This document shows positions 61,646 to 64,000 of a stretch of 64,000 bases of DNA, in pieces. Location: assembly GCA_905339165.1 (NCBI GenBank), contig CAJPFH010000005.1, positions 1 through 64,000 on the forward strand. The letters run 5' to 3'. Both the position numbers and the translations under genes were made by a program. The notes under the pieces are model-generated. The model worked only from the letters and a program-made list of their open reading frames with translations, searched no databases and had not been told where the DNA came from. Position 1 is the stretch's first letter, and each line of letters starts with the position of its first letter. This DNA comes from Flavobacteriales bacterium (GTDB lineage Bacteria > Bacteroidota > Bacteroidia > Flavobacteriales_E > Vicingaceae).

Positions 61646-62499
61646 CAGAAAGAAATAAGTTTGATGTTATCCATGTAAATATTGGCAGGAGAATCGGTTG
61701 AATTTCTATTTAATCCAAAAAAAATTAAAATAGGTGAATTGGGTTTTAATGCCACTTTTTCAGTAAGATTAATATATATCTTATTCCATGTTTCTGTTGG
61801 ATTTAAATACACCAAGGAATGTTGATTGGCGGGGGCGGGATAGTCGAAATAAATACCAACAATAAGGATTTGGTCTATTTTATAATTAAGCTCTAAAAAA
61901 ACAGGTTTTTGAGAACGTGGGATATTGATTTGAATAGGGGATATGGCTTCAAATTTTAGTGTAGAATTATGCAAATAGGCGGCTCCGGAAGAAGTGCCTT
62001 CAAAGGCTAAAGGGGTGGTTACTATTTTAAACGAGGTATCGCTATCATTTGAATAGGTAAATGAAATTCCTGCTAGGTCAAAATCTTCTGTCCAATGAAA
62101 AATTGTTTCAGGCCTGTATGTAAACAATGGCTTTATATCAATCGTTTTATTTTTTTCTAAATCAATATATTGCGAGTATTCAGTATAAAAAGGATAGGCC
62201 GTTCTTGTATTAGCTATTCCATTAACTTTAATACCTGCTTTTATGGTTATTTTGTGATTACCTTGTTTCAGAATGGGGATTTTTACAGGTAGCTCAAATG
62301 CTCCAATAAAATCATCGTTTAAATAGACCCATATGTCGGTGATTTTGTGTGAGGCAGAGCCTTGCGTTTGATAATTAGTGTTCACAAAAACACTATCTAT
62401 AGAGAGGTAGGCCGGAATATCGGCTTCGATTTTAGATTTAGAACATCCCCAAACGAAAAATTCTAATAGAAACAGAAAGAAATACATTTTTTTGCCCAT
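61645..62499 (-). CDS. Lipoprotein with beta-sandwich domains, function unknown
   Basis: About 284 residues. Starting at 62499 gives MGKKMYFFLFLLEFFVWGCS, a lipobox before Cys. The mature part looks like beta-sandwich material (GNHKITIKAGIKVNG, RSQKPVFLELNYKID, LIFFGLNRNSTDSPANIYMDN). No enzyme motif is seen. It is coupled to the sugar transferase gene by a one-base overlap, so it may be an envelope component of the same polysaccharide pathway. Confidence 0.75.
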   Translation of the reverse strand: MGKKMYFFLFLLEFFVWGCSKSKIEADIPAYLSIDSVFVNTNYQTQGSASHKITDIWVYLNDDFIGAFELPVKIPILKQGNHKITIKAGIKVNGIANTRTAYPFYTEYSQYIDLEKNKTIDIKPLFTYRPETIFHWTEDFDLAGISFTYSNDSDTSFKIVTTPLAFEGTSSGAAYLHNSTLKFEAISPIQINIPRSQKPVFLELNYKIDQILIVGIYFDYPAPANQHSLVYLNPTETWNKIYINLTEKVALKPNSPILIFFGLNRNSTDSPANIYMDNIKLISF

Positions 62500-62557
62500 A
62501 AACGCTCGCAAATCTGACCCGTTAACGCTGCAAAAATAAGATTATTGTTTAAACATG

Positions 62558-63550
62558 TTATTCTTCTGCCGAATGAGCTGTAACTTTTAGTTTTTCAATT
62601 ATTTGGATAGCTACTCGAAGGGCGTTTACGCCATCATGCAGGGTAACAGGAGGAGTGGTATTGTTAGCGATAGAAAGGGCGAAATGAGAAAGTTCCTCCT
62701 TAATAGAATTAATGGCTTCTATTTTAGGGCTTTCGAAATAAATTTGTTTCTTTCCTTTTTCGTTGCCAAGGTCTATGGTAATTGAAAGTGGATCGATCTC
62801 ATTTTTAGATACATTTTTAAGTTTAACAATACTCACTTCTTTATCTAAAAAATCAACAGAAATGTATGCATCTCGCTGAAAAAAACGAGATTTTCGCATA
62901 TTTTTAAGAGAAATACGGCTGGCTGTAAGATTTGCCACACATCCGTTATCAAATTCTATTCGGGCATTAGCAATGTCTGGCGTATCGCTCACTACAGCTA
63001 CCCCACTGGCACTTATTCTGCGAATGTTTGATTTAACAATACTAAGCACTACGTCTATATCATGAATCATTAAATCTAATACGACCGAAACATCTGTTCC
63101 TCTAGGATTAAACTGGGCTAAGCGGTGTGTTTCTATAAACATTGGCTCCGTACAATATGCCGAAGCAGCCAAAAATGCCGGATTAAAACGCTCCACATGA
63201 CCAACCTGCACTTTTACATTTGCTTCTAGTGCAATGCGAAGCAAGGATTTCCCCTCATCAATGGTGGCGGTAACGGGTTTTTCTATAAATAAGTGCTTGG
63301 ATTTTTTTAATGCAAGCTTTGCATATTCAAAATGGTAAATTGTAGGAGTAACAATATCTACGGCATCAACCTGTTCTATTAATTCTTCTACGGTATCAAA
63401 ACTTCTGATATTAAATTCATCGGATACATTCTTTCTTACCAACTCGTTACTATCATAAAAGCCCACCAATTGGAATAACTCAACTTCTTTCAGTAAACGC
63501 AAATGAATCTTACCTAAATGCCCAACTCCTACAACACCTATTTTTATCAT
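62558..63550 (-). CDS. Gfo/Idh/MocA family oxidoreductase
   Basis: 330 residues. The Rossmann loop is GVVGVGHLGKIHLRLL and the family EKP motif is HLFIEKPVTATIDEG, with a C-terminal alpha/beta domain. Related enzymes oxidise the C3 position of UDP-N-acetyl sugars or act on other sugars. The adjacent lipoprotein and polyprenyl transferase genes suggest a sugar-nucleotide role in surface polysaccharide. Confidence 0.88.
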   Translation of the reverse strand: MIKIGVVGVGHLGKIHLRLLKEVELFQLVGFYDSNELVRKNVSDEFNIRSFDTVEELIEQVDAVDIVTPTIYHFEYAKLALKKSKHLFIEKPVTATIDEGKSLLRIALEANVKVQVGHVERFNPAFLAASAYCTEPMFIETHRLAQFNPRGTDVSVVLDLMIHDIDVVLSIVKSNIRRISASGVAVVSDTPDIANARIEFDNGCVANLTASRISLKNMRKSRFFQRDAYISVDFLDKEVSIVKLKNVSKNEIDPLSITIDLGNEKGKKQIYFESPKIEAINSIKEELSHFALSIANNTTPPVTLHDGVNALRVAIQIIEKLKVTAHSAEE

Positions 63551-63569
63551 AAAAAATGAAAATTAGAAA

Positions 63570-63577
63570 CAAAAATA
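63570..63577 (-). promoter_or_regulatory. Candidate -7 element for the Gfo/Idh gene
   Basis: Minus-strand TATTTTTG, full match to TAnnTTTG, 19 bases before the ATG at 63550. No -33 TTG at 19 bases. Confidence 0.4.
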
Positions 63578-63705
63578 CAAGTTCACTCATTTTATAAAGT
63601 AAAGAAAGTATTCTTGTTATCAACAAATAGGTATTGATAATAGGAAAAGAAACGGCATAATATAAACGGTATTATTCTTTTCTTTTGTACTCGGAAAAAA
63701 CGAAG

Positions 63706-64000
63706 ATGGAAGATAATTATAAACACAAAGGCCTGCGAAAAAAATTAGCTGAAATTATAAAGAACAAAGGAATACTCAATAGTGCAGTATTAGAAGCTAT
63801 AGAAACGGTTCCCCGTCATTTATTTTTTTCCGATTCAGCCTTTGCATATATTCACGCCTACGATGATAAAGCTTTTCCGATTGGTTCCGGACAAACTATT
63901 TCGCAACCTTATACAGTAGCATTACAAACCGAATTATTAGAGTTGAACTCAGGCGAAAAAGTGCTTGAAATTGGCACAGGTTCAGGTTATCAAACTGCCG
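63706..64000 (+). CDS. pcm: Protein-L-isoaspartate O-methyltransferase, 3-prime end outside window
   Basis: The first 98 codons are visible. The frame includes [42 protein letters not shown] and the SAM-binding start [13 protein letters not shown], as in Pcm. It methylates isoaspartyl residues to begin repair of damaged proteins. The ATG at 63706 gives a normal N-terminus. The gene runs off the right edge, so completeness is unknown. Confidence 0.9.
   Translation, partial: MEDNYKHKGLRKKLAEIIKNKGILNSAVLEAIETVPRHLFFSDSAFAYIHAYDDKAFPIGSGQTISQPYTVALQTELLELNSGEKVLEIGTGSGYQTA

Noticed and set aside
1-64000. CRISPR array, tRNA, rRNA, insertion sequence or prophage
   Set aside because: I looked for regular spaced repeats, cloverleaf-like runs, rRNA cores and transposase or phage structural genes and saw none. 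A covariance-model scan would be needed to exclude a short non-coding RNA.

Overview
The window reads as a chromosomal stretch of an AT-rich member of the Bacteroidota, most likely a Flavobacteriales-like lineage. The evidence is the set of families present: a complete Bat (aerotolerance) operon, two proteins with type IX secretion sorting domains (type A and type B), a carboxypeptidase-regulatory/TonB-type outer membrane protein, a Bacteroidota-type UbiA prenyltransferase next to Maf, and a GlmU-like pseudo-nucleotidyltransferase. Many genes are preceded by the Bacteroidota -7 promoter element TAnnTTTG rather than a sigma70 box. The species cannot be named from this sequence. I see no rRNA, tRNA, CRISPR array, insertion sequence or prophage.

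Layout. 1-1340 holds two exported proteins (one cut by the left edge). 1341-2072 is the only large non-coding stretch and carries short tandem and palindromic repeats. 2073-11925 is a minus-strand block: maf and ubiA, preceded in transcription order by the Bat operon (moxR, DUF58, a BatD-like protein, batA, batB, batC, batD, batE). 12044-13947 carries a GNAT acetyltransferase and the rimB-like/rimK pair for ribosomal protein S6 modification; trmD faces them. 14747-25292 holds an outer membrane beta-barrel protein, two fold-type IV PLP aminotransferases (one ilvE), a sugar MFS transporter, an unbarrelled CarboxypepD_reg protein, purC, phoH, a SAM-hydroxide adenosyltransferase and a small monooxygenase-like protein. 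25417-33672 has lon, the GlmU-like protein, a PASTA membrane protein overlapping a type IX cargo, an RluD-family pseudouridine synthase, a thioredoxin and a small conserved protein. 33682-38816 has a TPR/SpoIIE phosphatase, a phosphodiesterase, truA and an ABC exporter.

38824-42638 is a pyrR-pyrB-STAS-rnz-apbE operon. It is followed on the same strand (upstream in transcription) by rpsA with its own promoter and a strong intrinsic terminator. 44674-54935 is a surface-polysaccharide locus: a patatin-like membrane protein, asnB, a GT4 glycosyltransferase, wza, wzc, rfbC and a WecA/MraY-like initiating transferase. A second polysaccharide-related group lies at 60227-63550 (polyprenyl glycosylphosphotransferase, lipoprotein, Gfo/Idh oxidoreductase). 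Between them lie a fused FtcD/cyclodeaminase, a coiled-coil/TPR protein, YajQ, a 41-residue membrane peptide gene that I add here, SixA and 3-hydroxybutyryl-CoA dehydrogenase. A partial pcm runs off the right edge.

The genome is tightly packed. Many operon neighbours overlap by 1, 4, 8 or 11 bases, and six of the seven convergent junctions have 0-11 bases between stop codons. The most noteworthy items are the small membrane-peptide gene with a textbook Bacteroidota promoter, the patatin-like membrane protein in the polysaccharide operon, the palindromic repeat cluster at 1.7-1.9 kb, the very short pyrR leader, and the presence of a SpoIIE phosphatase and a STAS antagonist without a visible anti-sigma kinase. 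I did not find a clearly new multi-gene system; these are leads.
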